Below, in pieces: positions 32,529-41,810 of a stretch of 64,000 nucleotides of DNA. The stretch spans positions 2,294,001 through 2,358,000 of the forward strand of contig NZ_CP040948.1 of NCBI RefSeq assembly GCF_006363955.1, in the 5' to 3' direction. Under the pieces are notes generated by a model that worked only from the letters and a program-made list of their open reading frames with translations, made no database searches and was not told where the DNA came from. The first letter of the stretch is position 1, and every line of letters begins with the position of its first letter. This DNA is from Methylophilus medardicus. GTDB lineage: Bacteria > Pseudomonadota > Gammaproteobacteria > Burkholderiales > Methylophilaceae. The translations under genes were made by a program, and so were the position numbers.

Positions 32529-35108
32529 CTAAGACGCTTTCCTCTCAAACCTGTTGAGTGCAGGTTGCATATTAAATTTAGACTTATTGCGAGCCTTCGA
32601 GCTCAGCGCTGCCGTACCTTCAATGGCCGACGTTTTAAACCCACTCACAGCCACCAGCATCTGCGCTGCCTGGTCCATCAACGACTCAGCAGCTGCCGCG
32701 GCCTCCTCAACCAAAGCAGAGTTTTGTTGCGTCGTTTCATCCATGGTGCCGACTGCGGCGTTCACTTGTTCAATGCCGCTGCTTTGCGCCTGCGATGCCG
32801 CACTGATTTCATTTATAATTTCTGACACGCGCTTCACTGACACCACAATTTCATCCATGGTGCTAGCCGCAGTTTCCACTTGTTTGGTGCCCTCAGCGGT
32901 TTTGGTCACTGAATCCTCAATGAGCTCTTTAATTTCTTTCGCCGCGCTGGCAGATCGCTGCGCCAAGCTACGCACCTCCCCTGCCACGACTGCAAACCCT
33001 TTCCCTTGTTCGCCTGCACGCGCCGCTTCTACCGCTGCATTCAAGGCCAAAATATTCGTTTGAAATGCAATGCCATCAATCACCGAAATAATATCCTCAA
33101 TTTTTTTAGAGCTGTCATTGATTGCGACCATACTATTGATGACCTCCGCCACGACCCCGCCACCCCTCACGGCAATAATGGAAGCTTCATCCGCTAAGTG
33201 ATTTGCTTGTAGCGCATGTTCTGCATTTTGCTTGACCGTCGAGGAGAGCTCTTCCATGCTTGAGGCGGTTTCCTCTAAAGAAGACGCTTGCTCTTCGGTG
33301 CGTTGAGAGAGCGCATTATTGCCTGATGCAATTTCTTGGGCTGCATCATTAATGGTTTCTGCCGCCTGTTTAATCGTAATAATCGGCTCAGCGATGAGTT
33401 CTAGGGTTTGATTCACGCCCTCAACAATCTTCCTGAAATCGCCCTGATGCATATGAACATCAGCACGCACGTAAATCTTGCCGTCTTTTGCTGAGGCCGC
33501 TAAATAATGCGCATCTTTGATTAACAGTTGAATCGCATGAATACAGGTATTGAGATTGTTTTTGATTTTAATAAAATCGCCTTGGTATTGCTCCTGAATC
33601 GGTTCAGGAATGTCCCCTCTCGCAATACGGTCCATGCATTCGGCGGCAAAACTGAGCGGCTTAATCACCGCGTCTAACGTATTGTTAAACCCCATGACAA
33701 TCTGTTTGTAATCGCCCCAGTGTTTAGACGCATCTGCACGCACAGATAACTGCCCTTGAGACGCCGCCGCAGCCAGCATATGCGCATCAGAAACCATCGC
33801 TGTTAACGCTTGTACACAGGCATTGATGTTCTGCTTTAACACATCAAAGTCGCCATTAAAGGGTTCATTGATCGGTTTAGGGATGTTCCCTTCAGCTATA
33901 TGTTGAATATAGTCAGCAGCCACCCCGATCGGCCCAACCACAGCATCCAGGGTTGCGTTAAATCCCTCAACAATTTTACGAAAATCGCCATGATGCTTTG
34001 TATGATCGGCGCGGATGGACAAGTTTCCTGCGACCGCAGCCGCTGACAATGTATCCACATCTGTCATCAAGCTTTTCAGGTTAGCTCTCACCTGCTCAAC
34101 GGTGTGGTTAATCATCACTTTTTTGCCAGGAAAAACCGCAAGTGGTGCGTTAAAATCCCCCTCGCCAAACGATTTCACCACAGCCATCGCCTTATTGTTC
34201 ATCTCAAGATGGCCACTCACCATGGTGTTAATCCCAATCACCAAGGTATTAAATGCCCCTTCAAACTGCGCTGATTTTAAGACATGATCAATCTCACCCT
34301 CGTCATGCTGTTTAGACATCAGATTAAGCTCATTCACAATGGTCTTAATCACATCACTCATATGCTGCATCTCTTTCAGTAGCTGACCAGTTTCATCAGC
34401 ATAAAAGTGCTCAACCGTATTATCCAACCGGCCTTTGGCAATATTTTGAGAGATACTTAACGCCTTTTTCAACGGATTGGTAATCGAGTAGGTAATCAAC
34501 AATGCCGTGCCAAAACCTAACACGATTGCAATCACTGCAAACATTTCGATTTCAAACACTGTTTTTTGGACAATCTCACTAAACGCCTGCGAAGATACCT
34601 GCGTGCTTTCATTGTTCAATTTCATCAACGCTTTGAGCGCCTGCCCCAGCGGCTTATCCGCCCCTTTAATAGAGGCATCGATCTCAGTAATGGTTTTTTG
34701 ATTGGCTTTCAACTGAACCGCTGACAGCATCGACTTTCTATAAACGCTGACGCCCTCAACAATCGCGTTAATCTGTTCTAACTCTTCCGGCGTGACCGCT
34801 CCCAGCGCCTGATACTGATTGGCTGAGTCAACAATCGTATCCATGTGTTGATAAAAATTTTGCTCATAATCCCCGCCTCGAAGCACATAGTTCTTAAAAT
34901 AATGTACCCCACCGCCAAGCGCATTAGAAGCCTCCTCAATGTAGGCTCTTTTTTGTAGCGTTACTTTTTCAAAGCTCGTCCAGGTGGTCTGCACCCGCTT
35001 AAAACCTTGGAATGAGAGCACCGAAATTAAAATTGTGAGCCCAATAATAATTACACAACTAATACTGAGTCTCGATTTAACAGATAGATTCATGAATCTA
35101 GAAAACAT
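32529..35108 (-). CDS. Methyl-accepting chemotaxis protein with tandem HAMP-like repeats
   Basis: An 859-residue membrane chemoreceptor. Order: transmembrane helix about 15-35, periplasmic four-helix-bundle-like ligand domain about 36-185, transmembrane helix about 187-209, HAMP ([20 protein letters not shown]), then at least three HAMP-like units of about 92 residues, each with a GDF/GDY-x-x-I-x-x-x-x-N-x-x-x-D/E core, and a signalling tip [20 protein letters not shown] with [19 protein letters not shown]. Its cytoplasmic half is close to that of the receptor at 20222, so these are paralogues with exchanged sensor parts. No C-terminal CheR-tether pentapeptide is visible. Confidence 0.9.
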   Translation of the reverse strand: MFSRFMNLSVKSRLSISCVIIIGLTILISVLSFQGFKRVQTTWTSFEKVTLQKRAYIEEASNALGGGVHYFKNYVLRGGDYEQNFYQHMDTIVDSANQYQALGAVTPEELEQINAIVEGVSVYRKSMLSAVQLKANQKTITEIDASIKGADKPLGQALKALMKLNNESTQVSSQAFSEIVQKTVFEIEMFAVIAIVLGFGTALLITYSITNPLKKALSISQNIAKGRLDNTVEHFYADETGQLLKEMQHMSDVIKTIVNELNLMSKQHDEGEIDHVLKSAQFEGAFNTLVIGINTMVSGHLEMNNKAMAVVKSFGEGDFNAPLAVFPGKKVMINHTVEQVRANLKSLMTDVDTLSAAAVAGNLSIRADHTKHHGDFRKIVEGFNATLDAVVGPIGVAADYIQHIAEGNIPKPINEPFNGDFDVLKQNINACVQALTAMVSDAHMLAAAASQGQLSVRADASKHWGDYKQIVMGFNNTLDAVIKPLSFAAECMDRIARGDIPEPIQEQYQGDFIKIKNNLNTCIHAIQLLIKDAHYLAASAKDGKIYVRADVHMHQGDFRKIVEGVNQTLELIAEPIITIKQAAETINDAAQEIASGNNALSQRTEEQASSLEETASSMEELSSTVKQNAEHALQANHLADEASIIAVRGGGVVAEVINSMVAINDSSKKIEDIISVIDGIAFQTNILALNAAVEAARAGEQGKGFAVVAGEVRSLAQRSASAAKEIKELIEDSVTKTAEGTKQVETAASTMDEIVVSVKRVSEIINEISAASQAQSSGIEQVNAAVGTMDETTQQNSALVEEAAAAAESLMDQAAQMLVAVSGFKTSAIEGTAALSSKARNKSKFNMQPALNRFERKAS

Positions 35109-35637
35109 ATACTTCCCTTAGAAATGCTGGATTCTTGGGTTAATCGCATGCAATCCCTTTTAACCACTCCTAAGCGGCAGATACATGGGCGCATCTCACG
35201 TTAGTGTACAAAAACATTCAAAAAGCTAATTGATTGATAAGAAAGATGTTTATTGCTCGAATCACCCGTTTTGAAGTCACATAGGCAGATCAATGGCTTT
35301 TCTTGAAAGAATCGTCCAGCCCCGGATATGCATAAGAATTGAAGTTGAGTGCAATATCTAAGTGGTACATAGATGTGCGCCCTAGAAACGATTAGAGTGA
35401 CTTTCCCACACCCCAAAATAAAAAGACCCAAGGCGTTAACCTTGAGTCTCTATGTAACTGCCCACAACAATCGAATCTGAGTAACAACGCTAGTCACTCC
35501 CGCTTGGACAACTCAAAACTCCCACGCCAAGCTAACATCACGGCCAACAATCTAGGTCGAAATTACTGCCGAATCAGCGAGCTGCCTTTTATGTTTTAAG
35601 CTGGAATACCCAGAGAATCGGATACGAGCTCTGGGGT
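35109..35637. other. Long intergenic region, no gene seen
   Basis: 529 bases between the start of the chemoreceptor gene and the stop of a PEP-CTERM gene, both on the minus strand. It contains the terminator copy B (35424-35448) and the promoter region of the chemoreceptor. A 76-codon frame at 35201-35431 runs through the hairpin and lacks protein-like composition. The rest resembles decayed sequence, but I can assign no parent gene. Confidence 0.45.
35424..35448 (-). terminator. Terminator-like hairpin, copy B of the repeat
   Basis: Stem GACCCAAGG / CCTTGAGTC (one G-T pair) with loop CGTTAA; on the minus strand it is followed by TTTTTATTTT. It is 190 bases behind the nearest upstream minus-strand gene stop (35638), which is unusually far and suggests it was copied in with neighbouring DNA. 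Confidence 0.7.
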
Positions 35638-36342
35638 TTATGAGCGAACCATACCCTTATTAACATTCTGCTTCTTACGTCTAGCAATCACTCCTAGCAA
35701 GCCTAACCCCGCTAAAAGCATCGAATATGTATTAGCCTCAGGCACAGGAGTGACTGAGAAGAACAAATTATCTGCATAGCCATCATTTGCAGATCCTTGC
35801 TCGCGCTGCATTTGAAGTAAAAAACCTATCTGCGTTGTACCCACTGGCGTGAATCCTGAAATTTCTTTAAATAAAAGTCCAGTCACCCCTCCTCTTTCTA
35901 CAGGCGTTGTCAATCCAAAGGTGACAGATGAAATCTCAGAAGAAGTTGCATCCAAAAACTTAATGGTTAGTTGAGAGTAATCTGTTTGCCCTCCGAACCC
36001 ACCAAAATAGCCAGAAGCATAAAATGCAGCATTACCAGCATTTTGAAGAGTGTCGGTCACTTGATATGCCGAAGAGTACAAGTTATTAGTGCCACCACTG
36101 AAGTAATTTAAACCGCGATCAGCAGGTCCTGGATCACTAGATGCAACATAGCCGCCACCAATGTCATATTTAATGACAGTAAAATTACCTGTTAAATCCT
36201 GCCAGCTGGGCACTACCACCACTTGCGAGTTCCCCCCTAAACCTGTTTCGGCATCACCATTTTTAATTAAATTGGCTGTAGCGTTTGCCGAGCTCATGAA
36301 GAGCATCGCAAACAACAACGTAAGCAAACCTTTAATATGCAT
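35638..36342 (-). CDS. PEP-CTERM protein with DUF642-like start
   Basis: I choose ATG 36342 (MHIKGLLTLLFAMLF), preceded by GAGGGGATTCA. Signal peptide ends near SANATA. The mature start NLIKNGDAETGLGG and the following PSW-x-x-x-G-N-F pattern resemble DUF642 or choice-of-anchor C-type galactose-binding beta-sandwiches. The C-terminus carries the sorting tag VPEANTYSMLLAGLGLLGV, followed by ARRKKQN. Length 234 residues. It is the only gene left of the transposase remnant, inside the AT-rich accessory segment. Confidence 0.83.
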   Translation of the reverse strand: MHIKGLLTLLFAMLFMSSANATANLIKNGDAETGLGGNSQVVVVPSWQDLTGNFTVIKYDIGGGYVASSDPGPADRGLNYFSGGTNNLYSSAYQVTDTLQNAGNAAFYASGYFGGFGGQTDYSQLTIKFLDATSSEISSVTFGLTTPVERGGVTGLLFKEISGFTPVGTTQIGFLLQMQREQGSANDGYADNLFFSVTPVPEANTYSMLLAGLGLLGVIARRKKQNVNKGMVRS

Positions 36343-36596
36343 ATTGAATCCCCTCAAAATTAATCTTAAAAATACAAAGATGATGGCTTTTTATCACTAT
36401 AACAAACAACATTTTATGCTTTTTCAAAAGCTTGTCGACCCTACGTTTAGGGGGGGGGCTACGAGGGCCCATTCGCTAAACGCAAAGAACCCCCCTATTA
36501 AAGTCTCGCGGAGTGATGAGCTTAATCGCTATCAAGAGCCTGAAAGCTACAAAATCACGGGTCTTGAGGCAGGAAACTTAACTCTACTAGACGCAA

Positions 36597-36624
36597 GGGG
36601 TCAAGTCTTGCATTGCGACATTTT
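36597..36624 (+). repeat. Left inverted repeat of the REP-transposase element
   Basis: Starts GGGGTCAAGTCTTGCATTGC and ends GACATTTT; it is the reverse complement of 37481-37508 with one mismatch in 28 bases. It overlaps the 3' end of the transposase coding remnant. Confidence 0.85.
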
Positions 36625-37462
36625 CCCTTCAAATTTTCGGACAGCACGACTCACAGTCGCATAATGCACCTTAAAGGCTGCTGCAATCGCTTGCATACGA
36701 TATCCTTCATGCAATTCGCTAGCGCCATGCCAGTATCACGGTCCCGTGCATACGCAATCAGGTAATCATCTAAACTTTTTTGCAGTGTGCGGATTTGTTG
36801 CCGGGGGATTTCCGATGAGGATGTGCCCTCATTGGCAAGCGCAAGCATCTTTTTTACGAACATATCCCTAATCAAATAAATCTGCCCTTGCAATTGCTCC
36901 CAAATCCCCGTTTGCCCCATCCCTGCATCCACAAAACGTTGGTAAGCCAGCACACGGCTATGAGCGTCTGCGCCAAATTGTGACAAAAGCCAATCCCTAT
37001 CTAACCAATCAGGCTTCGCTACTTGACCTACCGTAACAAGTAGCTACTCCACGGCCAATCACAGGCATGGTCTACCATATGCGCCCTGACCGGATTAAAC
37101 ACCACATAGCGACTTAGCTCCAGCAAATACGCGTCTTTATCCACCACTATCGCCTTGAATCGACCGTGAAACACATGACCAACCCGCTGATGGCTGCGAT
37201 TAAACCTTTGGGTATACACCCCATTCAGGTGACGCATGCCTCTCGATAAGTTGGCTTCTGCGGTTTCAATCACCATATGGTAGTGATTGCTCATTTGGTA
37301 GTACGCATGGCAAACCCAGTTAAAGCGTTTACACACTTCACCCAACAAGTCTAACCATAGCAACCGGTCGTCGTCTGAAAGGTATATATCCTCCTGACCA
37401 TCCCCACGGGATGTCACGCGATATAAACCGTCTTCCAATTCAATGCGTAGTGGTCTAGCCAT
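36601..37462 (-). pseudogene. REP-associated tyrosine transposase (RAYT, Y1_Tnp), frameshifted
   Basis: Starts at ATG 37462 with MARPLRIELEDGLYRVTSRG, the usual N-terminus. The HUH motif appears as QMSNHYHMVIET, and FHGRFKAIVVDKDAYLLELS with the catalytic tyrosine region follows. After WPWSSYLL a one-base shift near 37035 is needed to continue (TVGQVAKPDWLDRDWLLSQF), and a second shift near 36722 to reach the C-terminal helix-turn-helix (MQAIAAAFKVHYATVSRAVR). With both repaired the protein has the normal length of about 285 residues. Such proteins mobilise REP sequences; this copy is inactive as it stands. Confidence 0.85.
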
Positions 37463-37480
37463 GGCGTCATGTCTAGTAAC

Positions 37481-37508
37481 AAAATGTCGCAATGCAAGAC
37501 CTGACCCC
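37481..37508 (+). repeat. Right inverted repeat of the REP-transposase element
   Basis: Starts AAAATGTCGCAATGCAAGAC and ends CTGACCCC. With the copy at 36597 it brackets the transposase, 19 bases upstream of its ATG. Confidence 0.85.
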
Positions 37509-37779
37509 ATCACTTGCATTACTTGTACTGGGGTCGGCTTGAGGATAACCAGTTGGAAAGTGCAAAAAACACAGCATACAAAAAATCTAAAACGCAATTC
37601 AGTATTGAGAAAAGAGAAACAGCTCACATTTCTGCAAGCCGTCCTTAGTATCGCCATAAGCTTACTTTCATAAACACTTAATATCCGGATAAATTTCTTT
37701 CACCTATATTACTCAATGGTGTTCTTGCAACAATTGAACACACATTTCAAAACTAAATTTAGGGATGAGGGTTACGATC

Positions 37780-39330
37780 ATGAAAATGAATTTATCACGG
37801 GCATGCCAGATTGCATTCGCTGGCATGTTGTTGCTCGGAAGTGTTCAGACTACGTATGCACAGATGGTTGTAAACGGTACTGCTTTTCAAGTGCAAGGGT
37901 TAGTTGGGGTTGGCCGCATGGCAGCCAGCCTTCGTGATGAACATGGTGAAACATTTGGCTCAATTTCTGGGCTAGTCGCAGATACCTCTAGTTGGACCAA
38001 ATCCGGCAATACGTATAGCGGCATTTTTTACGCATCACCAGACAGAGGCTATAACGTTGCTGGCACGATTGATTACACTGCTCGTATTAATACCATCGCA
38101 ATGAGCTTCACCCCTGTAGCAACTAATTTAAGTGGTCTAAACCAAAATCAAATCGGGCTGACGCTAACAAAATCAACGCTGCTTTATGAAACTTCATCAA
38201 ACGGTAGCACCTCCCCACTCAGCGGTATTGATCCAGTTCCAGGAGGTATTTCAACGGGCGGGGCAAGACCTTCAATGGGATCACTTCCAGCCTTGCCTCA
38301 AGGATACAACGGAAAGTTGTCACTTGATGCAGAGGGTATTGTAAAACTCTCCGATGGATCAACTTTGATTAGCGATGAATATGGTCCATCCATTTATAGA
38401 TTTTCTAAGGATGGTCAATTTATAGGTGCTTTGCCAGTCGCAAACTCGGTAAGACCTGTTCGTAATGGTGTTAACGATTTCAGCTCAAATAATCCGACAG
38501 TTGGTCAACCCGCACCGACCCCTGCAAATCCAACATTTGGGCGTGCAAATAACCAAGGCTTTGAAGGACTATCCCTTTCGCCTGACGGTAAGACTTTATT
38601 CGTTGCGTTACAAAGCGCCGCTAGACAAGATTTGGCCAACGCTGCAACAAGAGATAACACCCGTTTATTTACATATGATGTGAGCGACGTCAACCAAATT
38701 ACATTAACAGGCGAGTATGCCGTGCAGCTTCCAAAATTTCAGCAAGGTGGAAGTACATTAGTAGCTGCGCAAAGTGAAATCCTGGCACTATCAGACTCAC
38801 AAATCTTAATTCTTCCTAGAGATAGCAATGGTTTTCAAGTAGGAACTCAAACATCCAATTTACGTCGTGTTGATGTGATTGATATTAGTAACGCAACAAA
38901 TATTCTCGACGAGAGTTACGAGTCTCAAATTGCACCAGGTGGCATATTGAATTCAGCCATCACACCAGCGCAATACACTCCGTTTCTTGATATCAACAAT
39001 AATGCAGAGCTGGCAAGATTTGGTTTAGTAAATGGCGTGTTGCCAGGGCTCAATAATCTCTCTGAAAAGTGGGAGGGGATGGCTTTATTGCCAACCTTAG
39101 ATCCGAATCGCCCAAATGATTACTTTTTATTTATCGCCAATGACAACGACTTTGCCACAACGGACGGCTTTCAAGTCGGCGTCAGTTATAACGATGGTAA
39201 AGATATCGATACGATGTTCCTCGCTTATCGTGTAACTATTTCTACAGTGCCTGAGGCTGAGAGCTATGCTTTGTTAATCCTAGGACTAGGACTTGTAGGC
39301 TTTGCTGTTCGTCGTAAAAATCAAAACTAA
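37780..39330 (+). CDS. Esterase-like activity of phytase family protein with PEP-CTERM
   Basis: I choose ATG 37780 (MKMNLSRACQIAFAGMLLLG), with GAGGG eight bases upstream. Signal peptide ends at TYAQ. The body of about 450 residues matches the phytase-like esterase family: LSLDAEGIVKLSDGSTLISD, then EYGPSIYRFSKDGQFIGALP and NNQGFEGLSLSPDGKTLFVA, a beta-propeller-type fold. The C-terminus has a PEP-CTERM tag, VPEAESYALLILGLGLVGF, followed by AVRRKNQN. It is likely an exported phosphoesterase-type enzyme; the substrate is not known. A terminator follows. Confidence 0.87.
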   Translation: MKMNLSRACQIAFAGMLLLGSVQTTYAQMVVNGTAFQVQGLVGVGRMAASLRDEHGETFGSISGLVADTSSWTKSGNTYSGIFYASPDRGYNVAGTIDYTARINTIAMSFTPVATNLSGLNQNQIGLTLTKSTLLYETSSNGSTSPLSGIDPVPGGISTGGARPSMGSLPALPQGYNGKLSLDAEGIVKLSDGSTLISDEYGPSIYRFSKDGQFIGALPVANSVRPVRNGVNDFSSNNPTVGQPAPTPANPTFGRANNQGFEGLSLSPDGKTLFVALQSAARQDLANAATRDNTRLFTYDVSDVNQITLTGEYAVQLPKFQQGGSTLVAAQSEILALSDSQILILPRDSNGFQVGTQTSNLRRVDVIDISNATNILDESYESQIAPGGILNSAITPAQYTPFLDINNNAELARFGLVNGVLPGLNNLSEKWEGMALLPTLDPNRPNDYFLFIANDNDFATTDGFQVGVSYNDGKDIDTMFLAYRVTISTVPEAESYALLILGLGLVGFAVRRKNQN

Positions 39331-39353
39331 TAAAATCAATTTTAACTTCATCC

Positions 39354-39380
39354 AAGCCCTGTTTGATGCAGGGTTTTTTT
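39354..39380 (+). terminator. Terminator after the phytase-like gene
   Basis: Stem AGCCCTG / CAGGGTT (one G-T pair) with a 6-base loop, followed by seven T in total, 24 bases behind the stop. Confidence 0.8.
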
Positions 39381-39404
39381 GTGTCCATCACAAAATAAAA
39401 AAGA

Positions 39405-39425
39405 AGCAAGGCGTTAACCTTGAGT
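39405..39425 (-). terminator. Terminator-like hairpin, copy C of the repeat
   Basis: Contains the core AAGGCGTTAACCTTGAGTCT shared with copies A, B and D, but the outer stem is damaged (AGAAGC instead of AGACCC). It lies next to the tRNA remnant in the same order and orientation as copy D next to the intact tRNA gene. Confidence 0.65.
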
Positions 39426-39437
39426 CTCTCGAAAAAT

Positions 39438-39482
39438 AGTTGCTCCTCTGTGAGTCGGATATTGCACCAATGGATCATGAGT
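39438..39482 (-). pseudogene. Remnant of the 3' half of tRNA-Ile2
   Basis: About 45 bases match the CCA end, T arm and anticodon side of the intact tRNA gene at 42724: CTCCTCTGTGAGTCG and GCACCAA-GGAT-ATGAGTC are shared in the same order. The T stem is mutated, so it cannot be functional. The terminator copy C follows at the same distance as in the intact locus. It ends where the IS3 remnant begins. Confidence 0.7.
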
Positions 39483-40144
39483 CGACTTCGCGCGCTCTGC
39501 TAGACAAATCATAATGTCTAAAACATAACGGAGTAAGTTGCATGGAGGCTATCAGATACTCGGATGAGTTTAAGTCTGGAGCAGTGAAGTAAATCACAGA
39601 TCGCGGTCACGATGTTGCATATGTAGCTCAACGCTTTGGCGTATCCACGAAGAGCCCTTATTAGTTGCGGTATGAGATTGAGCTTCAAAAGCGCCCCGGA
39701 ATGAGTGCTGATGTTGCAGCACTAACTCAAGAGGTTCCTAGGTTAAATACTGAGCTTAAAAGAGCTACTGAAGAACGGGATATCCTAAAAAAGACCACCG
39801 CGAATCTTGCCAGCCAGCCCGAGTGAAGTACACCTTTATAGACCAGCACCAATCCCAGTTCAAGGTCAGCCGGATGTGTCGTGTGCTCAAAATACATCGC
39901 AGTGGTTATTACGCAGGCAAAGCTTCACCTTTATCTCAGCGTGCCATTAACGACCGAAAGCGTCTGACATGGATTAAGCAGGCCCATGATGAAAGCTATG
40001 GCATCTGCGGGAGCCCGCGCACTCATCGAGAATTACGGGAGGCTGGCATTCATTGTAGGGCAAACGGGGAGCAGGTCAGTCCAATGGAGTTTGCAAAGTT
40101 ACAAATTGGAACCTGATAATCGTCTAGTAAAGCGGGGGTTGTCG
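39482..40144 (+). mobile_element. Degenerate IS3-family insertion sequence
   Basis: The ends form imperfect inverted repeats: CGACTTCGCGCGCTCTGCTA at 39483 and, reverse-complemented, CGACAACCCCCGCTTTACTA at 40144. The orfA remnant (39542-39826) reads MEAIRYSDEFKSGAVK, then a stop, HDVAYVAQRFGVSTKSPY, a second stop, and the leucine-zipper part ending LKKTTAN. The orfB remnant (39823-40116) overlaps by four bases and reads FIDQHQSQFKVSRMCRVLKI and SGYYAGKASPLSQRAI, but after HRELREAGIHC it jumps to the C-terminal SPMEFAKLQ. About 170 residues, including the DDE core, are deleted. The element cannot move by itself. Confidence 0.82.
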
Positions 40145-40176
40145 AATAATTAGAGTTTTTATTCCAACCCTATCAT

Positions 40177-40192
40177 CGTGATTTTCATCACA
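40177..40192. promoter_or_regulatory. CRP/FNR-type palindrome upstream of the YHS-like gene
   Basis: CGTGA-TTTTCA-TCACA fits the TGTGA-N6-TCACA consensus with one mismatch and has a perfect GTGA/TCAC core. It is 134 bases before the start at 40326. The Crp/Fnr-type regulator gene at 41811 in the same segment is the natural candidate partner. Confidence 0.5.
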
Positions 40193-40325
40193 CAGCCAAA
40201 CAATTGGTGACAACTGTTACAAACCATAAAATGATCAACGAACATACTGGCCTTGTGTGAAAGATGAGCAGGTATTTATTCTGTTGAATTTTCACATAAT
40301 TTAAAAATTTCCTCAGGAGAAAATT

Positions 40326-40598
40326 ATGAAAGTTCTATCTTTTGTTATGTTGGCAACACTGACTAGCATTAGCCTAACAGCAATGTCAGGTGAATTCGGA
40401 AATCGATGTACAACTGGTCTAACCAAAGGTGTTGTAGTTAACTCAGATTGCGCTATAAATGAGACGTTCAAAGGCAACACGCTTTGTTTCGGCAATGCAG
40501 ATGCTAAGCAGGCATTTCTGGACAGTAAAGACAAACAGCAATTTGTTGATAAGGCTGCTGCCTTTTATCCCAAAGTGCTTGATGGAAGCGCTAAGTAA
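40326..40598 (+). CDS. Secreted YHS-like small protein
   Basis: ATG 40326 follows AGGAGAAAATT. A signal peptide (cleavage near LTAMSG) is followed by a domain of about 70 residues: CTTGLTKGVVVNSDCAINET, FKGNTLCFGNADAKQAFLDS and FVDKAAAFY. The order Cys, Cys, Y/F-K-G-K/N-T-x-x-F-G-N and a following helix recalls YHS-type metal-binding domains, with cysteine where YHS has other ligands. Such proteins are often encoded with thioredoxin and CcdA genes, as here. It is the only intact structural gene of the cluster 40326-41777. A terminator follows directly. Confidence 0.65.
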   Translation: MKVLSFVMLATLTSISLTAMSGEFGNRCTTGLTKGVVVNSDCAINETFKGNTLCFGNADAKQAFLDSKDKQQFVDKAAAFYPKVLDGSAK

Positions 40599-40610
40599 AT
40601 TAAATATAAA

Positions 40611-40634
40611 CGCCTCAATATGAGGCGTTTTTTT
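40611..40634 (+). terminator. Terminator after the YHS-like gene
   Basis: Stem CGCCTCA / TGAGGCG with loop ATA, followed by seven T; 12 bases after the stop. Confidence 0.88.
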
Positions 40635-40688
40635 GTAAGAGATACAAATAACTTACGTCTAAACAAATCATAAATTTTGGTGAAACCT

Positions 40689-41059
40689 ATGAAAGCACTC
40701 ATTTTTGGATTTTTAGTTTTAGTAGCGACTCAATCCTATGCCGATATGAAAGCATTTCATGCAACGGAATTTGATCAACAAATTAAATCTGTTGTAGCAG
40801 TCGTTATCTCTGCACATGCTCCGGGGTGTCCTACTTGCAGAGCACAAAAACCCATCCTAAAAGAATTAAGTAGCCAATAAAATATCAAGCGCTCACTATC
40901 TATGAAGTTGTTTTCGATAGCCAAAAAGCGCTTTTGTCGAATCTAAATATTCAACTTCAAAGTACCCTAGTTGCCTTTAAAAATGGAAAGGAGATCGATC
41001 GCTCGATTTGATCTACAAGTGTGAGTGAAATTAAGTCCGTGCTTAAAGCAGTTGAGTAA
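40689..41059 (+). pseudogene. Broken thioredoxin-family gene
   Basis: The first part has a signal peptide (ends SYAD) and thioredoxin-fold start with the redox motif: VVISAHAPGCPTCRAQKP. It stops at about 40880 after LKELSSQ. In the next frame the expected second half follows: KYQALTIYEVVFDSQKALLS, STLVAFKNGKEIDRSI, an internal TGA, then SEIKSVLKAVE and a stop at 41057-41059. One frameshift and one nonsense codon thus disable a periplasmic thioredoxin of about 120 residues. It lies between the YHS-like gene and the CcdA remnant. Confidence 0.82.
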
Positions 41060-41062
41060 TTG

Positions 41063-41777
41063 ATGGAGCTCTCCACATATCCACCGAGTCTTTTGGCCGG
41101 CATTTAATCTACGCTTTCACCTTGCGTTATGCCACTTACTCCCATCATTGTTGGTGCTACTACCAGCGAGTATCGCTCAGGTCCGATTTTAACTGCAGCA
41201 GGTCTTGCAACTAGATTCACGACTATTGGAATATTGATAGGTTTGGTTGGTCACAACCTCAGCATCAGTCAAGATACCTTTCTCTGGCTTGGCTCTTGGT
41301 GATATTTGGAAGCCTAATGTTTTCTAAAATACTTCAAGCAAAATTAAGTACGATGCTTAGTGGATTAAGCCAAATTGGCGATGGGCTCTTATAACGCTTC
41401 AGCTCCAATAGTCTAGCTGGTCAATACTATCTAGGCATATTATTGGGCTTGGTATGGACGCCCTGCGTTGGACCCGTGATGGGTGTGACCTTGACCCTGG
41501 CTAATCAAAGTGGGCACTTACCACAAGTTGCAATGAGCATGTTACTTTTGGTGTTGGCGCTGGCATTCCCTATAACACTCTTGGTTATCTCTCAAAAGCC
41601 ACACTAAATAGAATTCGTAGAAGGTTGATGGTCACAGGACAGTGGGGGAAGAGATTTTTAGGCATCATGCTCATTGTTATTGAAGTGAGTATTTTCACTG
41701 GCTCAGACAAACTGCTTGAAGTTCAATTATTAAATCTTATTCCAGCTTGGGTAACCAGTCTTACAACTCGATATTAA
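41063..41777 (+). pseudogene. Broken CcdA/DsbD-like membrane thiol transporter gene
   Basis: ATG 41063 starts MELSTYPPSLLAGI, then a stop codon stands before STLSPCVMPLTPIIVGA, which contains the SPCVxPLxP motif of CcdA. Further pieces in shifting frames: LTAAGLATRFTTIGILIGLV, ILLGLVWTPCVGPVMG (second cysteine motif), then AMSMLLLVLALAFP and FLGIMLIVIEVSIFTGSDK. Several frameshifts and stops are present, so no full product is possible. Together with the thioredoxin remnant it once formed an electron-transfer pair across the inner membrane. Confidence 0.8.
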
Positions 41778-41810
41778 TGTAGATTCTTTTATTAATCATC
41801 TCATCACTAA

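Noticed and set aside
37780-37790. Sigma-54 promoter before the phytase-like PEP-CTERM gene
   Set aside because: TGGTGTTCTTGC near 37725 looks similar, but GG and GC are seven bases apart where ten are needed.
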